From contig JAFSNT010000001.1 of the NCBI GenBank assembly GCA_017443295.1, positions 1 to 32,759 of the forward strand: a stretch of DNA of 32,759 bases, read 5' to 3'. Both the position numbers and the translations under genes were made by a program. This DNA comes from Clostridia bacterium. GTDB taxonomy: Bacteria; Bacillota; Clostridia; Christensenellales; Aristaeellaceae. Shown here piece by piece: positions 17,462-25,711 of this stretch. Under the pieces are notes generated by a model. That model did no database searches. It was not told the origin of the DNA and saw only the letters and a list, made by a program, of their open reading frames with translations. Position 1 is the stretch's first letter. The number at the start of each line of letters is the position of its first letter.

Positions 17462-19215
17462 CCACCATTCTTCGGCCCGAGCATCCCCGGCCCGACCGGG
17501 AGCGGAAAAATTGGATGACCCTGAACGGCTCCTGGCGCTTTGCTTTTGACAGGGAAAACGCGGGGAAGAAAGAAAAATGGTACGCGGGCAGGGATTATCA
17601 CCTGGAGATCCAGGTTCCCTTCGCCTACCAAAGCAAGCTCAGCGGCATCGACAGCCAGGAGCATTGCGACGCGGTATGGTACGAACGGGATTTCGTCCTT
17701 CCGGAAAAGCTGCGCCCCCTCCGCCGCCTGCTGCATTTCGGCGCGGTGGATTACAAGGCGGATGTGTGGCTGGACGGCCAGTACCTGGGCGGTCATGAGG
17801 GAGGCTATACGCCGTTCACCTTCGATATCACCGATTTGACGGAAGGCAAGGAAGCCTGCCGCCTGACCGTTCGCTGCGAGGACCGCTTGGACTTTGACCA
17901 GCCCCGGGGCAAGCAGTCCTACCGGCCCGAGCCCTTCGGCTGCTGGTATACGCCCGTTACCGGCATTTGGCAAAGCGTGTGGCTGGAGGGCGTGGGGGAA
18001 TTCTATCCCGTGGATTTCCGGCTCACCGGGCACATTGAAACAGGCTCCGTGAAGGCAGAAATTGAATTGAACGAGCTGCCCAATGGCGGCGCGGTGCGCC
18101 TGACAGCCTCCTTCCAGGGCAAAACCGTGGCCCGGCAGGAGATTGAAGTCACGTCCGATCGATTCATTCAAACGGAATTGTATCTGAACCACAACGAGGA
18201 TTTAGAGGGCATCCACATGTGGTGGCCCGGCCATCCTGCGCTGTATGATCTGACCATTGAAACCATCGCGGGCGGCCAGGTCTGCGACCAGGTGAACACG
18301 TACTTTGGCCTGCGGAAAATTGACGTGCAGAACGGCTATGTGATGCTGAATCAAACCGCGCTGTTTCAGCGGCTGGTGCTGGATCAGGGCTATTGGCCGG
18401 ATGGACTGCTCACCGCCCCCAGCGACGAAGCGCTGAAGCGCGACGTGGAATTGACGCTGCAAATGGGCTACAACGGGGCCCGGAAGCACCAGAAATTTGA
18501 GGACCCTCGGTATCTGTATTGGGCGGACCATCTGGGCCTCATCGTATGGAGCGAGCTGCCCAGCGCCTATTGGCTGCGTGACAGCGAAAAGCGGAACATG
18601 ATCCGGGATTTGAGCGAGGCCATCCGGCGGGACTACAATCACCCCTGCATCCTCACCTGGGTGCCCATCAATGAAAGCTGGGGCGTGCCCTTCATCCGTT
18701 TCCAGAAGGAAGCTCAGGAGCTGGCGGATACCCTGTACCATCTGGTGCATTGCCTGGACGGCACGCGCCTGGTGTCCGGCAACGACGGCTGGGAGCAGGC
18801 TGCCACCGATCTGGTGACGGTGCACGATTACACCGCCTGGCCGGAGCAATTGGGCCGGGAATACGGGGATATCGATTTGATGCTCAAAACCACGCCCACT
18901 GGCGGCCGCTTCGTTTCCGCCGAGGGGTACGATCACACCGGAAAGCCCCTGCTGCTGACCGAATACGGTGGCATTGCCATGCAGAAGGACGCGGGCGGCG
19001 GCAATTGGGGCTATAACGGCGCGGTGAAGGATGAGGAAAGCTTCCTCAAGCGCTTCGAGGCCATCACCCAGGCCTTCAAGCACATGCCGGGCTTTAGGGG
19101 CTATTGCTACACCCAATTGACCGACGTGTTCCAGGAGGTGAACGGCCTATTGGATATGGACCGGAATCCCAAGGCCAGCCTGGAAGAGATTCGCAGGATT
19201 AACCTGAGTCGGTAA
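17458..19215 (+). CDS. GH2-family glycoside hydrolase, cytoplasmic
   Basis: The 585-residue enzyme has no signal peptide. The GH2 layout is clear: a sugar-binding jelly-roll (about 18-180, with LNGSWRFAFD, DAVWYERDFVLPE and VWLDGQYLGGHEGGYTPFTF), an immunoglobulin-like domain (about 185-285) and a TIM barrel (about 290-585). The acid/base is Glu406 in PINESWG, and the nucleophile is probably Glu502 in LTEYGG. GH2 includes beta-galactosidase, beta-glucuronidase, beta-mannosidase and arabinosidase activities; the sequence alone does not select one. The start overlaps the regulator's stop. It likely degrades imported oligosaccharides. Confidence 0.9.
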   Translation: MTTILRPEHPRPDRERKNWMTLNGSWRFAFDRENAGKKEKWYAGRDYHLEIQVPFAYQSKLSGIDSQEHCDAVWYERDFVLPEKLRPLRRLLHFGAVDYKADVWLDGQYLGGHEGGYTPFTFDITDLTEGKEACRLTVRCEDRLDFDQPRGKQSYRPEPFGCWYTPVTGIWQSVWLEGVGEFYPVDFRLTGHIETGSVKAEIELNELPNGGAVRLTASFQGKTVARQEIEVTSDRFIQTELYLNHNEDLEGIHMWWPGHPALYDLTIETIAGGQVCDQVNTYFGLRKIDVQNGYVMLNQTALFQRLVLDQGYWPDGLLTAPSDEALKRDVELTLQMGYNGARKHQKFEDPRYLYWADHLGLIVWSELPSAYWLRDSEKRNMIRDLSEAIRRDYNHPCILTWVPINESWGVPFIRFQKEAQELADTLYHLVHCLDGTRLVSGNDGWEQAATDLVTVHDYTAWPEQLGREYGDIDLMLKTTPTGGRFVSAEGYDHTGKPLLLTEYGGIAMQKDAGGGNWGYNGAVKDEESFLKRFEAITQAFKHMPGFRGYCYTQLTDVFQEVNGLLDMDRNPKASLEEIRRINLSR

Positions 19216-19249
19216 GCAGGAAAAATGTTTGTGGGATGAAAGGCGAAAG

Positions 19250-19344
19250 AGAGAACAGAGTACAGAGTGCAGATTGAATCGTCTGATGATGGATTCCGGC
19301 TTCATGTATTCACAATAATATCTGTACTCTGAACTCTGTACTCT
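19250..19344. repeat. Imperfect 25-bp inverted repeat, possible small dispersed repeat
   Basis: Arms at 19250-19274 and 19320-19344 match as inverted repeats at 22 of 25 positions. Each arm carries internal iterations of ACAGAGT or ACTCTGT. The 45-base centre is unstructured. It lies in the only sizeable gap between the GH2 and the second GH43 genes. It may be a REP- or MITE-like unit, or a stem-loop separating transcripts. Confidence 0.6.
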
Positions 19345-19383
19345 AAAACGCAGCGACTTTCAATGCTTAATGAGGTGAAAAGC

Positions 19384-21606
19384 ATGTCCCGTTACTATTC
19401 CAACCCCCGTCCTCTTTCCGATCTGTGGGATGGGCAGGAAATCGGCGATCCTTTTCTGATGCGGTTCAACGGGCAGTATTACCTGTACTGCTCCAGCCAT
19501 GGCAACGGCCCCGGCATCAAATGCTGGGTCAGCCGGGATATGATGGATTTTACCTATCAGGGCTATGTATGCGAGGATCCCCGGATCGAGGGGGCCTACG
19601 CGCCGGAGGTCTGCTATGCGGCGGGAAAATTCTATATGGTCACCTCCCCCAAGGGCAGCGGTCATTACCTGCTGCGGGGCGACAGTCCTCTGGGTCCCTT
19701 TCAGGTGATCAGCGAAAACTACGGCCTGGGCATCGACGGCAGCCTGTTTGTGGATGACGACGGGAAAGAATATTTTTACCGAGCCAGCGCTCAGGGCATC
19801 CGGGCGCACAATATGCCCACGCCGGATGCAATCGATGTGCACAGCGCCGTGATCCCTGCCAGCTTCCTGGGCCATTGGACGGAAGGCCCGATGGTGATCA
19901 AGCGGAATGGTCGTTACTACCTCACCAACACGGGCAACCATGTATTGAGCAAGGGCTATCATGTGGATTATTTCGTATCCCATGAAGGACCGGACCGGGG
20001 CTATTACGCCCTAAAGGAACAGCAGCTTTTGCTGGAAACAAGGGATGAATACCACGCCCTGGGCCATTCCTCCACCTGCGTGGGCCCGGATATGGACACC
20101 CTGTATATCGTCTATCACAAAAACATTCTGGATCAATGGAACCGGCCCCATCACCGGTCCCTGTGTATCGATCAGCTGTTTTTTAACGGCGACCGGATGT
20201 ACACAAACGCCTGCTGGTGGCGGCAGAAAGCGCCAAGGCTTCCGGACTGCGCCTGCTTCGGCGGGGAAGGCCTGCTGGACGGGGGCGATATGCGGTTTCT
20301 GCCCATGGAAACGAATGAAACCTATACGGCGGAGCTTTGCGGCACGCTGCAAAAGGAAGCGGGCCGGATGGTATTCTCCCAAAACGAAAAAAACGGCCTT
20401 TTCCTGACCGTTCATGGATCGGGACAATGGGAAGCGCACCTGGAGGACGGGCAGCAAAGCCGTGGTTTCTCCGGCACGTTTCCCGCCGCCATCGATCCCA
20501 AAGCGCTGATGTGTGTAAAAGTAAGCCTGCGGGATGGAAAACTGTTCGTCTATGTGAATCAATTGGAAATTCTGCAGGCGGAAACGAAGCTGGGCGGCGG
20601 GAAAATCGGCCTGTCCCAGGATTTCCTGCCGGGCTTTTCCGGCTTTTCCTCCGTTGCCCAGGACAGCGAGGCGGGCCGGGATGAAAAAAAGATTCCCGGC
20701 GCGTTTGACGCTTTCCATGCCCTGGCGTGCATCAAAACGGCAGAAGGGGAACAAAACTGCCAGGCTGCGTCGATTCGGGCGGGAGAGACGCTTTCGTTCG
20801 TCGTGAATGTGTGGAAAGCGGGAGAATATCACGTGCTGTGCACGGTAAAAAACACGCCCGGCCCGCTGAACGGCAGCGTCAATGATACCCCGTTTCGCAC
20901 ACAGTCCTGCGAGCAAACGGACGAGCAGGGCATGGAAAAACGGTATTTGGGCATTGTACCTTTCTCTGCCGGAGAGCAGACTATGAAGCTGCGCCTGGAA
21001 AACGATGCGGTGCTCGACCGGATGTATGTGCTGGAAGCGGATGAAGCGCAGTCTGCTGAAATCATCCGGGATGGAAACGACGTAACAAATGGACAATTGC
21101 AGGTGATCGGCCACAAAGCGCAAAACAGCATGAACCGCAAGTTCAGCGGCTACACCTGCGCCGAGGGCTACGGGGAAGCTTATTTTGGCGGCATGTACAG
21201 GGACTGCCAGGTGGAAGCGGAAATGTACCTGGATCCCTGCTCCCCGGATGCCTCCGCCTGCATTTATCTGCGCAGCAGGAAAGAATCCTGGCACCCGCAT
21301 CAGGTGCATGAAGGCCGCCACGCCTATTGCGTGCGCGTTACGCCCGGCAGGATCGAACTGAGCAAACAGGCGTATCATGAAACCATTTTAGCGTCCGCGG
21401 CCCTTCCCAATTGCTTCCCCGCAACATTGAAGCTGATTTGCCGGGCGGAAGGAAACCAAATCACCGTTTGGCAGGAAAATGATGCCGGAAGCGTGCTGCT
21501 GCTTTCTTATCTGGATCCCTTGGCCCTGCCCTGCGGGCGGATGGGAATCGACGCGTCCGGTGACGGGATTGGATTCCTGAGCGTGCGTTTGGTAAGCATA
21601 AGCTGA
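19384..21606 (+). CDS. Cytoplasmic GH43-family glycoside hydrolase with C-terminal beta-sandwich domains
   Basis: The product has 740 residues from ATG 19384, which follows GAGGTG (19372-19377) by 6 bases. An upstream ATG at 19363 has no such site. No signal peptide is present. The GH43 propeller spans about 5-290, with base Asp22 (IGDPFLMRFNG), modulator Asp118 (GIDGSLFVDDDG) and acid Glu167 (HWTEGPM). C-terminal beta-sandwich regions follow, with the same order as in the secreted enzyme at 14198. The two are divergent paralogues, one for outside and one for inside the cell. This one should act on imported oligosaccharides. Substrate not determined. Confidence 0.85.
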   Translation: MSRYYSNPRPLSDLWDGQEIGDPFLMRFNGQYYLYCSSHGNGPGIKCWVSRDMMDFTYQGYVCEDPRIEGAYAPEVCYAAGKFYMVTSPKGSGHYLLRGDSPLGPFQVISENYGLGIDGSLFVDDDGKEYFYRASAQGIRAHNMPTPDAIDVHSAVIPASFLGHWTEGPMVIKRNGRYYLTNTGNHVLSKGYHVDYFVSHEGPDRGYYALKEQQLLLETRDEYHALGHSSTCVGPDMDTLYIVYHKNILDQWNRPHHRSLCIDQLFFNGDRMYTNACWWRQKAPRLPDCACFGGEGLLDGGDMRFLPMETNETYTAELCGTLQKEAGRMVFSQNEKNGLFLTVHGSGQWEAHLEDGQQSRGFSGTFPAAIDPKALMCVKVSLRDGKLFVYVNQLEILQAETKLGGGKIGLSQDFLPGFSGFSSVAQDSEAGRDEKKIPGAFDAFHALACIKTAEGEQNCQAASIRAGETLSFVVNVWKAGEYHVLCTVKNTPGPLNGSVNDTPFRTQSCEQTDEQGMEKRYLGIVPFSAGEQTMKLRLENDAVLDRMYVLEADEAQSAEIIRDGNDVTNGQLQVIGHKAQNSMNRKFSGYTCAEGYGEAYFGGMYRDCQVEAEMYLDPCSPDASACIYLRSRKESWHPHQVHEGRHAYCVRVTPGRIELSKQAYHETILASAALPNCFPATLKLICRAEGNQITVWQENDAGSVLLLSYLDPLALPCGRMGIDASGDGIGFLSVRLVSIS

Positions 21607-21824
21607 AATGTGAATAAAGCTGGAATTGTCAGCTAATTGGCTCCCATATAAAAAAACAAAAAGCTCAACGGTAAAACGCCAACCGTGAAATAGACATAAT
21701 TCGGAATAGACACAAATGAAAAAGCAGAGCCATACATTCAGACAGTATAAACGCCGATCTATAACCCTTCATTCGACCCATTTCATAGATTTCATTGACA
21801 GAAAGCATTCCGATCAACGCAACG

Positions 21825-22331
21825 ATGAAGTACGAAATTATCTATTTGAGTAAATCAGGAAATACCGCCAAAGTGGCCCGCGCAATTGCGTCGCGCTATC
21901 CTCAAACCCAATGCAGAATAGTGGATTTTGCAAAGGAAGAGCCTTCGCTGGACGCAGATATTTATCTCATAGGTTTTGGTGTGTATCGGGGTACCTGTCC
22001 TTTCTCATTGCTGAGCTTTCTTAGGAAATTGGAAGGAAAAACGATCATATTGTTTGGAACTGAAGCCATCAGCGCTGCCAGCCAGATCACAAAGCAGATA
22101 GAATACGTTATCCTGCCTTTCCTTTCGGAGCATTGCGCTTATAAAGGCATTTGCATTGTTCCCGGAAGTTTTTCCAAAGCGGGAATGGATTATCTCTGCA
22201 CTGCACTTCAGGTGCAAAACGATTCAGTCAAAGAGCAACAGCTTTACAACCTATACGCTGCTGCCGCCCATCGGCCTGATCAAATGGATTATGAAACAGT
22301 CCTGTCATATATTCAGAGCGCACTCGCATAG
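21825..22331 (+). CDS. Flavodoxin-like protein (BilS-like)
   Basis: The 168-residue product has a flavodoxin fold. An N-terminal strand and FMN phosphate loop (YLSKSGNTAKVARAI, residues 7-21) are followed by DADIYLIGFGVYRGTCPF and KTIILFGTEA. It resembles short flavodoxin family proteins such as BilS, which accompanies the bilirubin reductase BilR, but no bilR gene is in the window, so the role is open. The ATG at 21825 begins the conserved MKYEIIYLSKSGNT segment. An upstream TTG (21795) adds ten residues that do not look conserved. The ribosome binding site is weak. The codon usage is more AT-rich than the sugar locus, so it belongs with the mobility module or is separately acquired. Confidence 0.75.
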   Translation: MKYEIIYLSKSGNTAKVARAIASRYPQTQCRIVDFAKEEPSLDADIYLIGFGVYRGTCPFSLLSFLRKLEGKTIILFGTEAISAASQITKQIEYVILPFLSEHCAYKGICIVPGSFSKAGMDYLCTALQVQNDSVKEQQLYNLYAAAAHRPDQMDYETVLSYIQSALA

Positions 22332-22375
22332 AAAGCCATCGTGTGCGGTATTGCCATAAAAACCAAAGGAACTGC

Positions 22376-22480
22376 TCAAGATTGTTCTTTGACGCATTCC
22401 TCACATGCAATTCTGGCATTCAGCATAAACGTAAACTTGAACGGGCAATCTGCCATGCAATTGATAGCATCCAAATACAC
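22376..22480 (-). CDS. Candidate very short cysteine-rich protein
   Basis: The minus-strand frame ending TGA at 22376-22378 encodes MADCPFKFTFMLNARIACEE then CVKEQS from ATG 22456 (26 residues), or 34 residues from GTG 22480. It has two Cys pairs, CxxxC and CxxC, compatible with a small zinc-binding knuckle. The frame stays open to about 22560 without a clear start. No ribosome binding site is seen. It may be a small gene, the end of a broken one, or chance. Confidence 0.25.
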   Translation of the reverse strand: MYLDAINCMADCPFKFTFMLNARIACEECVKEQS

Positions 22481-22564
22481 CGCTCGGTGTGAAGGCCGCA
22501 GCGGCGAAAAAGAATCCAAACGTGGTTTTAAAGAAATGTGGGGAACGGATAACTCGGAAGATGA

Positions 22565-23767
22565 TTAAGAAATCATTATTGGAATCAGATTGCTTTGGGG
22601 AAGCTTCGCATGCTTGCACTTTAATATCGCATGGATTGCAGCATCCGTGATTTTCCAGGTATCGCAGGGATCATTCTCCGCAAATGTTTCCACCCAGGCT
22701 GTGCCTTCCTCCAGATTGAATCGAATCTCACCCCACTCCCCGCCGTTGTCTACCTGATAAGCGTAGATAGCGGCGGCTATTTTTTTGCCTTCGCGGTGAG
22801 TGGAGATCTGTTTGAGGCGGATGCAATGAAGCTGACCAAACTTCACCAGTTCCAGAATCAGGTTTTCTACGGCACGTTTATAGGCTCGTTCAGCGCTGGA
22901 CGCGCCGCTGCCTTCAAACAATTCGGCCAGTTTCTCAAAGGACATCTGCATTTTCATATCGCTGACTCGGCCACAGCGCATACAGATGGCGTTGCGCTGT
23001 TCCAGCAGCGTCTGATCCCGGTAAGAAAGTTTATCAAAGGCTTTGTCAACATTTTCAGCTTTTACCCCAGCCCTTAGGATACCGATATAATCCCAATGAT
23101 CCGGGATCAGTTCGTCTTCCTGTTCCTTGCTTTCACTTTCATCGTTGAGCTGCACAGGCACCCGCCTGTTGCGCTGCCGATAGGCGGCTGCTAACTTTTC
23201 GGTAGCCGTTTTCTCCGCGCAGCCATCCTGTGCCGCAAAAAGCCGGATCGTCTCTTTTGTATTGCCGTGGCAGTCTGCAAATATCTGCATGATGCGCCGG
23301 GCATCCTTGTATTCCTGCAAAGAATCGAAGGAATGATATTCTTCCCCCATGCGAAACCGAAGCAGCGCATCGGTAATATATCTGTGAATGTAGGTGATAA
23401 AGGCTGTTCCCCTGCCGGGATCATATGAGGGAAACCGCTGCAATACTTCGATCCGGCATTCCAGCTTCAAATCCATGAAGTGCTCCGGGTGAATCCGTTC
23501 CCCTTCGCCGGTAAGGAAGGTGTTGATCCGGTCGTTAAAATATTCCTCATTCTCATGGAGATAAAAGAAGACGTATTTCAGCTCATGGGTCTCCAGGGCT
23601 AAACGGATGTATTCATTCGTATTGCCCGACGGCAAACCGGGCGGAACCGGGATCAGCTGATATTCTCTGAACGCATCCTGCATGGTCAGCTTTCCACGCT
23701 CCGCCTGGGATGCCCGAGGCATATAGCCTTCCAAATCCCAGGAATAATCCTTCAGTGTCTGTTCCAA
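22565..23767 (-). CDS. Sigma-70-like protein of the mobile module
   Basis: The 400-residue product contains a segment resembling sigma-70 region 2 (about 100-155). RFPSYDPGRGTAFITYIHRY followed by ITDALLRFRM parallels the YDPxRGxxFxTYxxxxI motif of sigma factors. An HTH-like stretch follows (about 165-190, GNTKETIRLFAAQDGCAEKT). Later parts (260-330) also look helical and DNA-binding. The function could be transcription control of the element's genes. The TTG start at 23767 is favoured because GGAGG lies 6 bases upstream and no ATG is near. The gene begins 12 bases after the DUF6076-like gene, same strand, so they form an operon. Family assignment is moderate. Confidence 0.55.
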   Translation of the reverse strand: MEQTLKDYSWDLEGYMPRASQAERGKLTMQDAFREYQLIPVPPGLPSGNTNEYIRLALETHELKYVFFYLHENEEYFNDRINTFLTGEGERIHPEHFMDLKLECRIEVLQRFPSYDPGRGTAFITYIHRYITDALLRFRMGEEYHSFDSLQEYKDARRIMQIFADCHGNTKETIRLFAAQDGCAEKTATEKLAAAYRQRNRRVPVQLNDESESKEQEDELIPDHWDYIGILRAGVKAENVDKAFDKLSYRDQTLLEQRNAICMRCGRVSDMKMQMSFEKLAELFEGSGASSAERAYKRAVENLILELVKFGQLHCIRLKQISTHREGKKIAAAIYAYQVDNGGEWGEIRFNLEEGTAWVETFAENDPCDTWKITDAAIHAILKCKHAKLPQSNLIPIMIS

Positions 23768-23779
23768 TTCCGCCTCCGT

Positions 23780-24901
23780 TTATGCGAGCATCTTTTGCGC
23801 TTCGGCTTTCAGCGCGTCCTGCGCCATTTCTTCCAGATAAGAACCTTTGGCATAGGCCAAATCCGCCTTGGCCCGCTGCTTCTTGTCCTTCGCCAGCTTC
23901 TTCATTGTTACCGCCAGCGCCGGATCAAGGGTACCTCGTTTCAGGCACTGGTCAATGGTATTCATGCGCCGGGTGTAAGGCGCGTTCAGCGGATGATCTT
24001 CCGCCAATTCCCGCGCCGCCCTTCCCCGCATATTGCCGATCACCCGGCACTTTCTGCCCATGGGATCGGTGGGGCAGATATCACTGCAATATTTCGTGTG
24101 CCGGGCGTCCGTGGTCAGGAACCACCGGCCGCAAATGGCACAGCGCTTCGGGGCATGACCTACAGAAAGCCCCTCAAAGAAATCAGCCCGCAGCATCCCG
24201 CCGAAAGAGACAAAGTGCATATGCTTTTTCATCTGCATCTGCCCGTTTTTCTGGTTCACACCAGCCGTATATTGAACGGTCACATTGGTCATGGACATCC
24301 AGGAATCCGTGCCGTCACCGATACGGAAATCCTCGGGGAAGGATTGGCTGAATTGGGTCAGATAGGCTTCTTTCGTGCGGGGTAAATCCTTGGCGTCCAG
24401 CTTATCAGCAAAAGGAGCTATATGTTCTTGCAGTATGGTGATGGCGTCATAATAATTCGCCAGGGTGGGAGCCAGTATGATCAATTCGCCTGCCGGGCCG
24501 TATTTCTTTTCCGTTTCCTCGTTGATCTGCCCGTTCAGTACGGCATTGCTGAAGGATCGTATTTTCTTGAAAGCGTCTACGCTGAATACCTGATCCAGCC
24601 GCTGATCAAATTTTGGATTTGCCAGGAATGTAAAGGGCTCATTTTGAGCGATCAGTTTCAGCAGAGAATGAGCGGCTGAACACGCGCTGTTCATGGCTGC
24701 TTTATCAGCGATGCTAGTGCGCAGCATGGTGTTGACCGAAGCAATCTTTCTGCACAGCGGCAGCGATTCTTCCAAAGCCTCTTTGGGGATGTTCATAGCC
24801 ATGCAAGCCACCATCCCAGCAGGCATAATCTTGTCCCGATACTGCACTGTATCACCGGAAAAAATCAAGGTGAGCATTCCGCTTTCTTTTTCTAAATTCA
24901 T
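23780..24901 (-). CDS. DUF6076-like protein with a C-terminal zinc-binding motif
   Basis: The 373-residue product has a long N-terminal region without recognised motifs and a C-terminal cysteine cluster (Cys254, Cys257, Cys272, Cys285). It reads CAICGRWFLTTDARHTKYCS followed by GRKCRVIG, which fits a zinc ribbon of the kind in DUF6076 proteins encoded on Clostridia conjugative and mobilizable elements. Biochemical function is unknown. The C-terminus (300-373) is helical and highly charged. The ATG is preceded by GAGGGG ten bases upstream. It is co-directional with the sigma-like gene and divergent from the DUF3847-relaxase operon. Confidence 0.6.
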   Translation of the reverse strand: MNLEKESGMLTLIFSGDTVQYRDKIMPAGMVACMAMNIPKEALEESLPLCRKIASVNTMLRTSIADKAAMNSACSAAHSLLKLIAQNEPFTFLANPKFDQRLDQVFSVDAFKKIRSFSNAVLNGQINEETEKKYGPAGELIILAPTLANYYDAITILQEHIAPFADKLDAKDLPRTKEAYLTQFSQSFPEDFRIGDGTDSWMSMTNVTVQYTAGVNQKNGQMQMKKHMHFVSFGGMLRADFFEGLSVGHAPKRCAICGRWFLTTDARHTKYCSDICPTDPMGRKCRVIGNMRGRAARELAEDHPLNAPYTRRMNTIDQCLKRGTLDPALAVTMKKLAKDKKQRAKADLAYAKGSYLEEMAQDALKAEAQKMLA

Positions 24902-25182
24902 GTTTTGTCGCCCCTCATTGCAAACATACGTTCCCTTTATTCATTATATATCAATTCTCTCAAAAAGGAAAGAGGTTCTGTCATGTTTTCTGTCGCGTTT
25001 TTCTGTCATGTTTTTAGCTTTCGCCTTGTCAGGCGTTTTTCATGTTTTTTACGAATTCGATCATAATAAAGGTGGAAAGGCAAATACGCCGCAAGTATCC
25101 AGCAGTCAGCGCAAAGGGCATCGGGCAACCGGTGCTTTTTGCATTGCCTGTTGGCGGCAATAGATTGGAGGTGAAAGAGAAT
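24902..25182. promoter_or_regulatory. Divergent intergenic region with candidate minus-strand promoter
   Basis: On the minus strand, TATAAT (24948-24943) sits about 45 bases before the DUF6076-like start in an AT-rich patch; the -35 is weak. The direct repeat TCTGTCATGTTTT occurs at about 24977 and 25001. The plus-strand half leads to the DUF3847 ribosome binding site (TGGAGGTG at 25167-25174). No further gene is seen. Confidence 0.4.
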
Positions 25183-25509
25183 ATGAGTAGCCAAATGGAC
25201 AAGCTGAAAGCGGCACAGGAAAAGACGCTGCAGAAACTGCACAAAGCCCAGGAGGAAGAAAAGCAGATTAGAAAACGGATGGCGGAATTGACGCGGAACG
25301 AGCGCACTCATCGGCTGTGTACCCGTGGCGGCTATCTGGAAAAGCTGCTGATCGAACCGGAACTTTTCACGGATGAGGATGTGTTTGCCTTCCTGGATTA
25401 CGCTTTGAACACGTCATATGTGCAAACCCGGCTTAATTCCATGCTGGAAAGCAAGCGGAAAGCGGCAGCGAAGGCCGAGGAAACCGAAGCCGGGGAATCG
25501 GCTATCTAA
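25183..25509 (+). CDS. DUF3847-family protein
   Basis: The 108-residue product begins with a charged coiled coil (about 5-45, MDKLKAAQEKTLQKLHKAQE). The family signature RNERTHRLCTRGGYLEKLL follows, then a helical end with DEDVFAFLDYAL. DUF3847 genes typically sit directly upstream of relaxase genes on Clostridia elements, as here, and may help at oriT; the role is not established. The ATG lies 8 bases after GGAGGTG. Confidence 0.85.
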   Translation: MSSQMDKLKAAQEKTLQKLHKAQEEEKQIRKRMAELTRNERTHRLCTRGGYLEKLLIEPELFTDEDVFAFLDYALNTSYVQTRLNSMLESKRKAAAKAEETEAGESAI

Positions 25510-25523
25510 GCACCCGGAGTTTA

Positions 25524-25633
25524 CGGAGGGCGCAATTATATGAACTTCGTTCATCCATTGCGCTCTCCGAGGGCCCCTGCGGGGAGCTCGATGGAGAAAA
25601 GCCTTTTGTTGGCTTTTCTCCATCAGCAGGGGC
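25524..25633. other. Candidate origin of transfer (oriT)
   Basis: Between DUF3847 and the relaxase lie three nested palindromes. First, 25524-25536 with 25557-25569 (13 bp, one mismatch). Second, inside it, 25540-25545 with 25549-25554. Third, 25590-25603 with 25611-25624 (14 bp, perfect), extended by 25573-25580 with 25626-25633 (8 bp, perfect). The minus strand of the first left arm contains TGCGCCCT (25534-25527), the core of the nic region used by RSF1010-type (MobQ) relaxases. Position, structure and core agree with an oriT, which is normally next to its relaxase gene. Confidence 0.6.
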
Positions 25634-25711
25634 GGCCCCCTGCGCCGATTGCATCGGCTACCCCCTAAAGACATTGAATTGGAACGATGAAAGGAAGGAG
25701 GCGAGGCACAC

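Noticed and set aside
20011-21378. 455-residue open frame on the minus strand
   Set aside because: It is antisense to the well supported GH43 gene, has no recognised motif, and arises from the codon bias of the plus-strand gene.
21607-21824. Small minus-strand frame in the gap before the flavodoxin-like gene
   Set aside because: It has no start with a ribosome binding site and no recognisable motif; the 218-base gap shows nothing else I can support.
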